Assembly: GCF_019449275.2 (NCBI RefSeq)
Contig: NZ_JAHZQZ020000014.1
Span: 434,001-498,000, forward strand
Length of the DNA: 64,000 bases
Source: Microbacterium sp. HD4P20
GTDB lineage: Bacteria > Actinomycetota > Actinomycetes > Actinomycetales > Microbacteriaceae
Reading direction: 5' to 3'
Shown here: one piece after another, positions 57,087 through 64,000 of the stretch
Position numbering within the stretch: the stretch's first letter is position 1
How the letters are laid out: every line of letters begins with the position of its first letter
Notes under the pieces: model-generated
Told to the model about the DNA's origin: nothing
Databases searched by the model: none
Seen by the model: the letters and a program-made list of their open reading frames with translations, nothing else
Program-made: the position numbers and the translations under genes

Positions 57087-58943
57087 TCAAGAGTGCACGC
57101 GCTTGCGCAGCACCTCGATGCGGGCCTGCAGTTGCGCCACCGTGGCGTGCGAGACCGCCGGTCCCCCGCAGATCCGCCGGAGCTCGGCGTGCACCAGCCC
57201 ATGTGGCTCGCCGGACTGGCGTGCGTAGAGGCCGACGAGGCTGTTGAGCAGCTGACGCTGCTCCTTGAGCGTGCGGTGGAGGGCCTGTGGCGGCGCTGCC
57301 GGATCGGGAGCGTCCGCATCCTCGCCCTCGCGGGCGGTCCTCGCCTCGCGGACCTGCCGGTGCCGGCTCTGCCGGGCCTGCCGCTGCAGGAGCAACTCAT
57401 GCACGTGCTCGGGCTCGAGCAGCCCCGGGAGCCCCAGGAACTCCTCCTCCTCGGGCGTTCCGGGCACCGCCAGCTGGCCGAACTCCTTGCCGTCGAACAG
57501 CACGCGATCGAAGTGCGCGAGCGATCCGAGCGCTTGGTAGGTGAACTCCTCCGTGAGCGCGTCGGATGCCTTGTCCTCGCGCTCGGCCGCGTCCATGAGG
57601 TCTTCTTCGGCGTTCCACTCGTCGTCGCCCGAGTCGCGGTCCAGCGCGTGATCGCGCTGCCGCTCCATCTCGTTGGCAAGGCCCAGCAGCTGCGGCACGT
57701 TCGGCAGGAAGACGCTCGCGGTCTCGCCGCGTCGGCGGGCCCGCACGAAGCGGCCGATGGCCTGCGCGAAGAAGAGCGGCGTCGAGGCGCTGGTGGCGTA
57801 CACGCCGACGGCGAGGCGCGGCACATCGACACCTTCCGACACCATCCGCACGGCGACCATCCAGCGACTCGTCGCCTTCGCGAACTCCTCGATGCGGCCG
57901 GATGCCTCGGCCTCGTCCGAGAGCACGACGGTCGGCGCTTCGCCCGTGATGCCCTGCAGGATCGCGGCATAGGCTCGAGCCGCGGTCTGATCTGTCGCGA
58001 TCACCAGGCCGCCGGCATCCGGAACATGCTCCCGCACCTCGCTGAGGCGCCGGTCGGCCGATCGCAGCACGGCGGGGATCCAGTCGCCCTCCGGGTCGAG
58101 CGCGGTGCGCCAGGCCTGCGCCGTGATGTCCTTCGTGTTGTCCTGCCCGAGCTGCGCCTCCATCTCGTCGCCGGTCTTGGTGCGCCATCGCATGTGGCCG
58201 GCGTAGACCATGAAGATCACAGGCCGCACGACGCCGTCCTCGAGCGCGCGCCCGTACCCGTAGGCATAATCCGTGCGTGAGACGCGGATCCCCTTGGCGT
58301 CGGGGTGATACTCGACGAACGGGATCGGCGCGGTGTCGCTGCGGAACGGGGTGCCCGACAGCAGCAGGCGTCGCGTCGCGCGGCTGTATGCCTCGCGCAG
58401 GGCGTCGCCCCAGCTGAGCGCATCGCCGCCGTGGTGCACCTCGTCCAGGATCACGAGGGTACGCGCGTCCATCGTGAGGCGCTGATGGACGGATGCCTTC
58501 ACCGCCACCTGCGCGTAGGTCACGGCGACACCGTGGTACTGGCGCGCCGGCACCGCGTGGCGGTTGCTGAAAGCGGGATCGAGCTTGATCGACACGCGTG
58601 CCGCGGCATCCGCCCATTGCGTCTTGAGATGCTCGGTCGGGGCGACCACGATGATGCGGTCGATGATCCGCCGCCGCAGCAGCTCGCTGGCCAGCCGCAG
58701 CGCGAAGGTCGTCTTGCCGGCCCCGGGCGTGGCCGCGGCGAGGAAGTCGCGCGGACCGGCGCCCTCCCCGTCGGGGCCGTCCAGCGAGAAGTAAAGGTCG
58801 AGCGCCTCGGCCTGCCACGCGCGCAGCCGCTGCGCCGTGCCCCACGGGGCACGCTGAGGATACGTCGGCGAGAGGTGCTCCGCCGCGAAGCTGCCGATGT
58901 GGGGCTCGCCGTGGCGCGCATCGAGCACGGCTTCGTCGGTCAC
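57087..58943 (-). CDS. DEAD/DEAH-box helicase
   Basis: 618-residue superfamily 2 helicase. Walker A is ATPGAGKT at 71-78, motif Ia APTEHLKTQW near 101, DEVH at 167-170, motif III SGTPFRSD near 195, and motif VI QAIGRFVRARR near 400. A charged linker and a C-terminal extension with a short coiled-coil follow. This type is widespread in actinobacteria and resembles type III restriction or RadD-like helicases, but no methylase or nuclease partner is adjacent. I take GTG 58943 because it sits correctly behind GGGGAGGGG; the open frame reaches 60122 only as a shadow. Confidence 0.88.
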   Translation of the reverse strand: MTDEAVLDARHGEPHIGSFAAEHLSPTYPQRAPWGTAQRLRAWQAEALDLYFSLDGPDGEGAGPRDFLAAATPGAGKTTFALRLASELLRRRIIDRIIVVAPTEHLKTQWADAAARVSIKLDPAFSNRHAVPARQYHGVAVTYAQVAVKASVHQRLTMDARTLVILDEVHHGGDALSWGDALREAYSRATRRLLLSGTPFRSDTAPIPFVEYHPDAKGIRVSRTDYAYGYGRALEDGVVRPVIFMVYAGHMRWRTKTGDEMEAQLGQDNTKDITAQAWRTALDPEGDWIPAVLRSADRRLSEVREHVPDAGGLVIATDQTAARAYAAILQGITGEAPTVVLSDEAEASGRIEEFAKATSRWMVAVRMVSEGVDVPRLAVGVYATSASTPLFFAQAIGRFVRARRRGETASVFLPNVPQLLGLANEMERQRDHALDRDSGDDEWNAEEDLMDAAEREDKASDALTEEFTYQALGSLAHFDRVLFDGKEFGQLAVPGTPEEEEFLGLPGLLEPEHVHELLLQRQARQSRHRQVREARTAREGEDADAPDPAAPPQALHRTLKEQRQLLNSLVGLYARQSGEPHGLVHAELRRICGGPAVSHATVAQLQARIEVLRKRVHS

Positions 58944-59048
58944 CGAATGCACCCCTCCCCGTGGACAACGAGTCCCTACGATAAACGAACCGCACGACAC
59001 CCGGCCCGCGATACCCTGGGCATCGGTCACGAGCCGAGGAAGATGTCG

Positions 59049-59918
59049 ATGCGCACCAGCGAAGATTCCCGCACCCCGTACGTCCCCAATGCCGGACCGC
59101 ACCCGTGGCGCCGCTACGTCGCCATCGGAGACTCGTTCACGGAGGGCGTGGGCGACCCCGACCCCTCGGCGCCGAACGGCCTGCGCGGCTGGGCGGATCG
59201 GGTGGCCGAGGTGCTGGCGCAGCAGGTCGAGGACTTCGCGTACGCGAACCTCGCGATCCGCGGGCGCCTCATCAGTCAGATCGTCGCAGAGCAAGTCGAG
59301 CCGGCGATCGCCCTCAAACCCGATCTCGTGACCTTCTCGGCGGGCGGGAATGACGTCATCCGCCCCGGTTCGGATCCGGATGCCGTGGCCGAGCTGTTCG
59401 AGGACGCGGTGGTGCGCCTCTCCCAGGGTGGCGCGACAGTCGTCGTCTTCACCGGCATCGACACGGCGTTCACGCCGGTCTTCCGCGGCATCCGGGGCAG
59501 GGTCGCGATCTACAACGAGAACATCCGCGCGATCGCCGATCGCTACGACTGCATCGTCGCCGATCAGTGGGCGCTCAAGGAGGTGCAGGACATGCGATTC
59601 TTCGATGACGACCGCCTGCACTACAACACCCTCGGGCACCACGAGGTCGCACGCATGGTGCTGCGCGCACTGAACGTGCAGAACGAGCTGCAGCCCATGC
59701 AGCCCGACGCGATCCCGTTCCGCACGTGGCGCGAAGCCCGCGCGAACGATCTCGTGTGGGCGCGCGAGTACTTCGTGCCGTGGATCCTCCGACGGGTGCG
59801 GCATCAGTCCTCCGGCGACACGGTCACCGCGAAACGGCCCGCCCCGAGCCCCGTGCACCTCGCGGCGCCGCCCGGTGTGGACCTCGACGCCGCGAACGAC
59901 GACGAGAGCGGGGCCTGA
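59049..59918 (+). CDS. SGNH/GDSL-family hydrolase (second copy)
   Basis: 289-residue paralogue of the protein at 17250-18011. Block I is AIGDSFTEGVGD near 25-36, block III FSAGGNDVIRP near 98-108, and block V DDRLHYNTLGHHEV near 190-203. It has an extra N-terminal segment and a disordered C-terminus. Substrate unknown, no signal peptide. Two in-frame ATGs (59043, 59049) are possible; the second leaves better room after GAGGA. Confidence 0.88.
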   Translation: MRTSEDSRTPYVPNAGPHPWRRYVAIGDSFTEGVGDPDPSAPNGLRGWADRVAEVLAQQVEDFAYANLAIRGRLISQIVAEQVEPAIALKPDLVTFSAGGNDVIRPGSDPDAVAELFEDAVVRLSQGGATVVVFTGIDTAFTPVFRGIRGRVAIYNENIRAIADRYDCIVADQWALKEVQDMRFFDDDRLHYNTLGHHEVARMVLRALNVQNELQPMQPDAIPFRTWREARANDLVWAREYFVPWILRRVRHQSSGDTVTAKRPAPSPVHLAAPPGVDLDAANDDESGA

Positions 59919-59921
59919 GCC

Positions 59922-60611
59922 ATGACGACGCATCTGATCACCGGCGCCGGCTCGGGAATCGGCGCCGCGCTGACCGAGAAGCTCGCCGCCCGCGGCGACG
60001 AGCTCTGGCTTCTCGCACGCGACGCCGGGAGGGCCTCCCAGTTGCGGGAGCGCTACGCCGGCGCCCGCACCCTCGTCGGTGATCTCGCAGAGCCCGCACG
60101 GCTGTCGTGGGCATTCGGACACCAGGAGCTGCCGTCACGGCTGGACTCGCTGGTCCACGTCGCCGGCATCGTCGAGCTGGGGCCGGTGGCCGAGACCCCC
60201 GTGACGACCTGGCAGCACCAGCTGAATGTCAACGCGATCGCACCCGCCGAACTGACCCGGCTCCTGCTGCCCGCCCTCCGGGCGGGTCGCGGACACGCCG
60301 TCTTCGTCAACTCCGGTGCGGGGTTGCGCGTCCACCCCGAGTGGGGCTCGTATGCGGCGAGCAAGTTCGCGGTGCGGGCGATCGCCGATGCCCTGCGTGA
60401 GGAGGAGCGACCGCACGGGGTCCGCGTGACCACGGTGTATCCCGGCCGGACTGCGACGCCCATGCAGGAGAAGGTGCATCAGCAGGAAGGCGCCTCCTAC
60501 GACGCCTCCCGCTGGATCGACCCGGCCTCGGTCGCGACGACCATCCTCGCGGCGCTCGACCTGCCGCGAGATGCCGAGCTGACCGAGCTCATGGTGCGTC
60601 CCGGCGCCTGA
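59922..60611 (+). CDS. short-chain dehydrogenase/reductase
   Basis: 229-residue classical SDR. Cofactor motif TGAGSGIG at 7-14, NNAG-equivalent VAGI near 80-83, Ser131 and YAASK with Tyr144 and Lys148, so a complete catalytic set, in contrast to the SDR at 36140. ARDA after strand 2 may favour NADP. Substrate unknown. It starts 3 bases after the SGNH hydrolase stop and is surely in one operon with it. Confidence 0.9.
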   Translation: MTTHLITGAGSGIGAALTEKLAARGDELWLLARDAGRASQLRERYAGARTLVGDLAEPARLSWAFGHQELPSRLDSLVHVAGIVELGPVAETPVTTWQHQLNVNAIAPAELTRLLLPALRAGRGHAVFVNSGAGLRVHPEWGSYAASKFAVRAIADALREEERPHGVRVTTVYPGRTATPMQEKVHQQEGASYDASRWIDPASVATTILAALDLPRDAELTELMVRPGA

Positions 60612-60629
60612 GCCGGTCCCGGCGGCTCG

Positions 60630-61448
60630 TCAGCGGGCGCGCAGGTGCCAGAGCGCGACGGCGCTCGCGGCGGCGACATTGAGGGAATCGACCCCGCCTG
60701 CCATGGGAATCGTCACGACAGTATCGGCGGCGGCGAGCGCGGCACGGCTCAGGCCGTCGCCCTCCGCGCCGAGCAGCAGCGCGACACGTTCCCGTCCCGT
60801 CCCGTCGAACGCGTCCAGCGGCACGGCGTCGTCACCGAGTGCCAGCGCGGCCAGATGGAACCCGGCGTCGTGGAGCGCCGTGCGCGCCTCGCCCCACTCG
60901 GGCAGCCGGGTCCACGGCACCTGGAACACCGTCCCCATGCTCACCCGCACGCTGCGGCGGTAGAGCGGGTCCGCGCAGCGCGGGCTCACCAGCACCGCAT
61001 CCGCGCCGAGCCCGGCGGCGGCCCGGAAGATCGCGCCGACGTTGGTGTGGTCGACGATGTCTTCGAGCACCACGACCAGCCGCGCGCCGGCCACCGCCTC
61101 GGCCACCGACGGCAGCGCGGGCCGGTGCATCGACGCGAGCGCGCCGCGGTGCACGGCGTACCCCGTGAGACTCTCGGCCACCTCGGGTGTGACGACGTAG
61201 ATCGGCACAGCGGGTGCACGGGCCGTGGGGACGGCCACCAGCATCCGGATCTCATCCAGCCACTTCTCCTGCACCAGCACCGAGCGCGGTCGGTGACCGG
61301 CCGCGATCGCGCGGGCGATCACCTTCGCCGATTCGGCGATGTACAGCCCGCCCTCGGGTTCGAGCACCCGCCGAAGTGCGACGTCGGTCAGGTCGCGGTA
61401 ATCGGCCAATCGGGCATCCGCCGCCGAATCGACCCACTCGATGCTCAC
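60630..61448 (-). CDS. SpoU/TrmH-family RNA 2'-O-methyltransferase
   Basis: 272-residue SPOUT enzyme: an N-terminal substrate-binding domain (to about 110) and the C-terminal knotted SAM domain with VLEDIVDHTNVGAIFRAAAG near 125-144, then VALLLGAEGDGLS and VTIPMAGGVDSLNVAAASAV, the three family motifs. It methylates a ribose in tRNA or rRNA; the target base is not known. GTG start. Confidence 0.92.
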   Translation of the reverse strand: MSIEWVDSAADARLADYRDLTDVALRRVLEPEGGLYIAESAKVIARAIAAGHRPRSVLVQEKWLDEIRMLVAVPTARAPAVPIYVVTPEVAESLTGYAVHRGALASMHRPALPSVAEAVAGARLVVVLEDIVDHTNVGAIFRAAAGLGADAVLVSPRCADPLYRRSVRVSMGTVFQVPWTRLPEWGEARTALHDAGFHLAALALGDDAVPLDAFDGTGRERVALLLGAEGDGLSRAALAAADTVVTIPMAGGVDSLNVAAASAVALWHLRAR

Positions 61449-61519
61449 CCGACCACTCTCGCAGAGTCCGTAACCTCCCCGAAAACCGCGCGGCTTACAC
61501 TCGAGCGAGGGGGTGAGCT

Positions 61520-62380
61520 GTGACCACGACGATCGAGAGCGACTTCGACGCCGCGACGACGGATGCCGTGGCCGCTGCCGTCGCCGCGCTCGCCGGGCGC
61601 CGCATCGGCGTGCTCACCGGCGCCGGCGTGTCGACGGACTCCGGGATCCCCGACTACCGCGGCAACGGCGCGCCCCGGCGCACCCCCATGACGGTGGAAC
61701 AGTTCCTCTCCAGCGAGACCGCCCGGCGTCGCTACTGGGTGGGCAGCCACTTGGGCTGGCGCGCGTTCGCGGCCGCAGAGCCCAACGCCGGGCACCGCGC
61801 GATCGCCGATCTCGAGGCGGCCGGTATCGCCACCGGCGTCGTCACGCAGAACGTCGACGGGCTGCACGTGCGCGCCGGCAGCCGCCGGGTGGTGGAGCTG
61901 CACGGCACGATGCGCCGGGTCTTCTGCACCCATTGCGGTCAGGTGTTCGACCGTCGCGACCTCGCCGCGCGCGTCGAGGCCGAAAACCCATGGATCCTCG
62001 TCCCCGAGAACGTCCCCCTGGGCCCCGACGGCGATGTGCTGCCCGAGAGCACCGACGGCTTCCGCATCCCGGATTGCAGTGTCTGCGGGGGAATGCTCAA
62101 GCCTGACGTGGTCTTCTTCGGCGAGTTCATCCCCGCCGGCAAGTTCCGTGAGGCCGAGCAGCTGGTGCACACCAGCGAAGGGCTCGTGATCGCGGGGTCA
62201 TCCCTCGTGGTCAATTCCGGCATCCGGCTGCTCGAGCGGGCGCGGCGCCGCAAGCTGCCGATCGTCATCGTGAACCGCGGTGTCACCCGGGCCGATGCCC
62301 GCGCGAGCGTGAAGGTCGACGCCGGCACCAGCGAGGTGCTCCGCGCCCTGGCATCCGCCCTCCCCCCGTTGCGCTCCTGA
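61520..62380 (+). CDS. cobB: NAD-dependent protein deacylase (sirtuin)
   Basis: 286-residue Sir2-family enzyme that removes acyl groups from lysines using NAD. GVLTGAGVSTDSGIPDYRG near 30-48, NVDGLH near 113-118, the catalytic His in ELHGTMRRVFC, zinc cysteines CTHC and CSVC, and GSSLVV near 234 are all present. The residues after the catalytic His give no clear evidence for desuccinylase over deacetylase activity. GTG start behind GAGGGGGTGAG. A repeat array follows the stop. Confidence 0.9.
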   Translation: MTTTIESDFDAATTDAVAAAVAALAGRRIGVLTGAGVSTDSGIPDYRGNGAPRRTPMTVEQFLSSETARRRYWVGSHLGWRAFAAAEPNAGHRAIADLEAAGIATGVVTQNVDGLHVRAGSRRVVELHGTMRRVFCTHCGQVFDRRDLAARVEAENPWILVPENVPLGPDGDVLPESTDGFRIPDCSVCGGMLKPDVVFFGEFIPAGKFREAEQLVHTSEGLVIAGSSLVVNSGIRLLERARRRKLPIVIVNRGVTRADARASVKVDAGTSEVLRALASALPPLRS

Positions 62381-62400
62381 GCCTCGCGCTCCCCCGCTCC

Positions 62401-62500
62401 TTCGCCGAGCATGTCGCTCCCGCGCCGAGCATGTCGCTCCTTCGCCGAGCATGTGTGTTTCGCGCCGAGCATGTGTGTTTCTCGCCGAGCATGTGGGGCA
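62401..62500. repeat. tandem 20-bp repeat, left arm, five units
   Basis: Five consecutive 20-base units, such as CGCGCCGAGCATGTGTGTTT (62461-62480), alternating TTCG and CGCG at their starts. The last unit (62481-62500) merges into the right array. The 322-base gap between cobB and the phosphatase gene holds nothing but this and the next array. Confidence 0.9.
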
Positions 62501-62680
62501 TGGTCGCGGAGAAACAGACATGGTCGCGGAGAAACAGACATGGTCGCGGAGAAACACACATGGTCGCGGCGAGACGGACATGGTCGCGGAGAAACAGACA
62601 TGGTCGCGGAGAAACGCACATGGTCGCGGAGAAAAAGACATGGTCGCGGCGAGACGGACATGGTCGCGGCGAGGGGTGCT
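62501..62680. repeat. tandem 20-bp repeat, right arm, about nine units
   Basis: Units TGGTCGCGGAGAAACAGACA repeat every 20 bases from 62501; the ninth (62661-62680) is partial. Variants have GCGGCGAGACGGACA. The reverse complement of a left-arm unit reads AAACACACATGCTCGGCGCG, so the right units are an inverted, diverged version of the left ones and keep the same 20-base phase. Confidence 0.9.
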
Positions 62681-62691
62681 CAGAGCGCGGG

Positions 62692-62697
62692 TAGGCT
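62692..62697 (+). promoter_or_regulatory. -10 hexamer TAGGCT of the histidine phosphatase gene
   Basis: TAGGCT ends 6 bases before GTG 62704 and starts 11 bases after the repeat array. GAGGA in the gap is too close to the start for a normal Shine-Dalgarno. Confidence 0.5.
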
Positions 62698-62703
62698 CGA
62701 GGA

Positions 62704-63306
62704 GTGACCGCGCTGATCCTGATCCGCCATGGCGAGACCGACTGGAATCGCGACCGGCGCATCCAGGGGGCGACCGACATCCCCCTCAACGACACCGGCC
62801 GCGCGCAGGCCCACGAAGCGGCCACGGCGCTGCGTGAGCGCCTCGACCTGGTGGGGGTCACGGTCGCCTCGAGCGACCTGGCGCGGGCACGCGAGACGGC
62901 GGAGATCATCGCCGGCGACCTGGGCCTCGCCGTCCCACGCACCTATCGCGGCCTGCGAGAGCGCTCCTACGGCGAGGCGGAGGGCTTGGACGTCGACGAG
63001 TTCCGACGCCGCTGGGGCGACTGGCACTCCGCCGAGGTGCCCGGCGCCGAGCCGTGGCCGGACCTGCGGAAACGCGGTATCGCGGCCCTGGGTCAGGTGG
63101 TGCGCGACCACCGCCGCGCCACCGCCCCGACGGCATCCTCCCTCATCGTCGTCGGCCATGGCGCGTTCATCCGCGAGATCATGCGGCACGCGACGGCCGG
63201 CGAGCTGCCCCCGGTGGGCGAGCGCCTGGCGAACGGGTCGGCCCACGACTTCTTCTACGAGCCGGACCGCCTGCGGCTCGTGGCGTATGCGGGACTGGTC
63301 GCCTAG
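62704..63306 (+). CDS. histidine phosphatase-family protein (phosphoglycerate mutase-like)
   Basis: 200-residue enzyme with the phosphohistidine motif LIRHGETDWN near 6-15, the second Arg/Glu region RGLRERSYGEAEGL near 80-93, and the C-terminal VVGHGAFIREIM near 150-162. It could be a cofactor-dependent phosphoglycerate mutase or a broad phosphatase such as those acting on alpha-ribazole phosphate or sugar phosphates; the length and missing loop favour a general phosphatase. It converges with the CitE-like gene, 6 bases away. Confidence 0.9.
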   Translation: MTALILIRHGETDWNRDRRIQGATDIPLNDTGRAQAHEAATALRERLDLVGVTVASSDLARARETAEIIAGDLGLAVPRTYRGLRERSYGEAEGLDVDEFRRRWGDWHSAEVPGAEPWPDLRKRGIAALGQVVRDHRRATAPTASSLIVVGHGAFIREIMRHATAGELPPVGERLANGSAHDFFYEPDRLRLVAYAGLVA

Positions 63307-63312
63307 GAGCCG

Positions 63313-64000
63313 TCAGCGACTCGCGCGCTCGAGCACTCGCCGCGCGTGACGAAGCACCGGCTCATCGACCATGCGGCCGTCGAGCGAGAACACGCCGCGT
63401 TCGCTCTGGGCGGCGGCCAGCACGCTGCGCGCCCACGCCACCGACCGCTCGTCGGGGCGGTACGCGTCACGGATGATCGCGACCTGGCTCGGGTGGATGC
63501 ACGCGGTGGCCGAGAATCCGGATGCCGCGGCATCCGCCGCCTCGACGGCCAGGCCCTTCGCGTTGTCGATGTCGAGATGCACCGCGTCGATGGCCGCTTT
63601 TCCGCGGGCTCCGGCCGCCAGCAGCACTCGTGAGCGGGCGTACCGCGCGATGTCGCGATAGCGACCGTTCGCCTTGCGGCTCGACGTGCCGCCGAGACTC
63701 GCGACGAGGTCCTCGGCGCCCCACATCAGCGCGACGACGTTGTCCAGCGCCGCCAGGCGATCGGCCTGCGCGACCCCTTTGGCCGTCTCGCACAGGGCGA
63801 CGACTTCGAACCGCTGATCGATCTTCGCCGTCCGCTTGGCGGACTCGGCCTTGGCCAGCATGATCCGGCGATAGTCGGTCTGCGAGAGCGTGGCGAGGTC
63901 GGCGGTGAAAGCGGGGGTGTCGGCGGGGTTGACTCGCACGATCACCCGCGCTGGGTCGAGCTCGGATTCGATCAGGTGGCCGCGCGCCGCGGTCTTGTCG
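63313..64000 (-). CDS. HpcH/HpaI aldolase/citrate lyase (CitE-like), partial
   Basis: 229 codons of the C-terminal part are visible; the gene runs off the right edge, so its start is missing. Motifs: VIVRVNPADT near the beginning, the metal-binding Glu in VVALCETAKGV, the ALMWGAEDLVASLGG segment and KGLAVEAADAAASGFSATAC with IHPSQVAII. These are the (3S)-malyl-CoA/citryl-CoA lyase hallmarks. The short C-terminal extension makes a malyl-CoA-like lyase or a CitE-like protein the main options. Confidence 0.88.
   Translation of the reverse strand, partial: DKTAARGHLIESELDPARVIVRVNPADTPAFTADLATLSQTDYRRIMLAKAESAKRTAKIDQRFEVVALCETAKGVAQADRLAALDNVVALMWGAEDLVASLGGTSSRKANGRYRDIARYARSRVLLAAGARGKAAIDAVHLDIDNAKGLAVEAADAAASGFSATACIHPSQVAIIRDAYRPDERSVAWARSVLAAAQSERGVFSLDGRMVDEPVLRHARRVLERASR

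Noticed and set aside
59049..60122. N-terminal extension of the helicase at 57087
   Set aside because: The minus-strand frame is open to 60122, but this part is antisense to the SGNH hydrolase and SDR genes, and the helicase has a good GTG with a ribosome site at 58943.
62401..62680. CRISPR array
   Set aside because: Units are 20 bases and directly adjoin each other, with no unique spacers and no cas genes nearby.
62198..62942. Open frames across the 20-bp array that would encode repeated peptides
   Set aside because: Several frames on both strands are open there because 20-base units cycle all frames through the same stop-free sequence; none has a ribosome site or a non-repetitive domain.

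Overview
The window is a chromosomal segment of a high-GC actinobacterium. Gene content (pdtaR, rbpA, pafB/pafC next to tatA/tatC and helY, DUF6458, DUF222/HNH, one trpA-lgt-gltB-gltD-pyk run) and the very high GC point to Microbacteriaceae, probably Microbacterium or a close relative; the genus is an inference. No rRNA, prophage, IS element or CRISPR array is visible.

Layout. Positions 1-17 kb are a conserved, mostly plus-strand housekeeping block: the end of trpA, lgt, gltB/gltD (glutamate synthase), pyk, a SHOCT membrane protein, tRNA-Leu(CAA), pdtaR, a hotdog thioesterase, polA, a DUF885 peptidase, a phosphoribosyltransferase and an MFS carrier. From 17 to 33 kb the content is accessory: SGNH hydrolase, DHFR-like enzyme, MFS carrier, a broken DoxX gene, GNAT, DUF222-HNH protein, AAA ATPase, acyl-CoA ligase, an LpqE-like lipoprotein, gene scraps, a YafY-type regulator divergent from a VOC protein, and a three-gene molybdoenzyme operon. 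In the middle of this, at 28026-28053, is a 28-bp sequence that fits the actinobacterial dif (XerC/XerD chromosome-dimer resolution) pattern as I remember it. From 34 to 64 kb is a second conserved block, mostly minus strand: S9 peptidase/SDR, nfeD/SPFH and GDPD, rbpA, lnt, the pafB-pafC-tatA-tatC-helY run, an FKBP lipoprotein, trmI/HAD, PAC2, uppP, M20 peptidase, a DesK/NarL-like two-component pair, tRNA-Leu(GAG), a ferritin-VIT1 protein, a helicase, a second SGNH hydrolase, SDR, SpoU methyltransferase, sirtuin, phosphatase and a partial CitE-like lyase.

The coding-strand switch (mostly plus before about 17 kb, mostly minus after about 34 kb) centres on the dif-like site. I therefore read the window as the replication terminus region, with the gene scraps next to dif being typical terminus debris.

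Regulation visible in the sequence: many genes have a TAnnnT -10 hexamer ending 6-7 nt before the start codon and no usable Shine-Dalgarno, so they are probably leaderless; this also fixes several starts. Two clean inverted-repeat operators are present, one at the VOC/YafY pair and one in front of the histidine kinase gene. Several operons show 4-nt ATGA or GTGA stop/start overlaps. The oddest structures are a 20-bp-phased, strand-inverted tandem repeat array after the sirtuin gene (62401-62680), and a 44-bp palindrome followed by a 15-bp tandem repeat (25603-25802).
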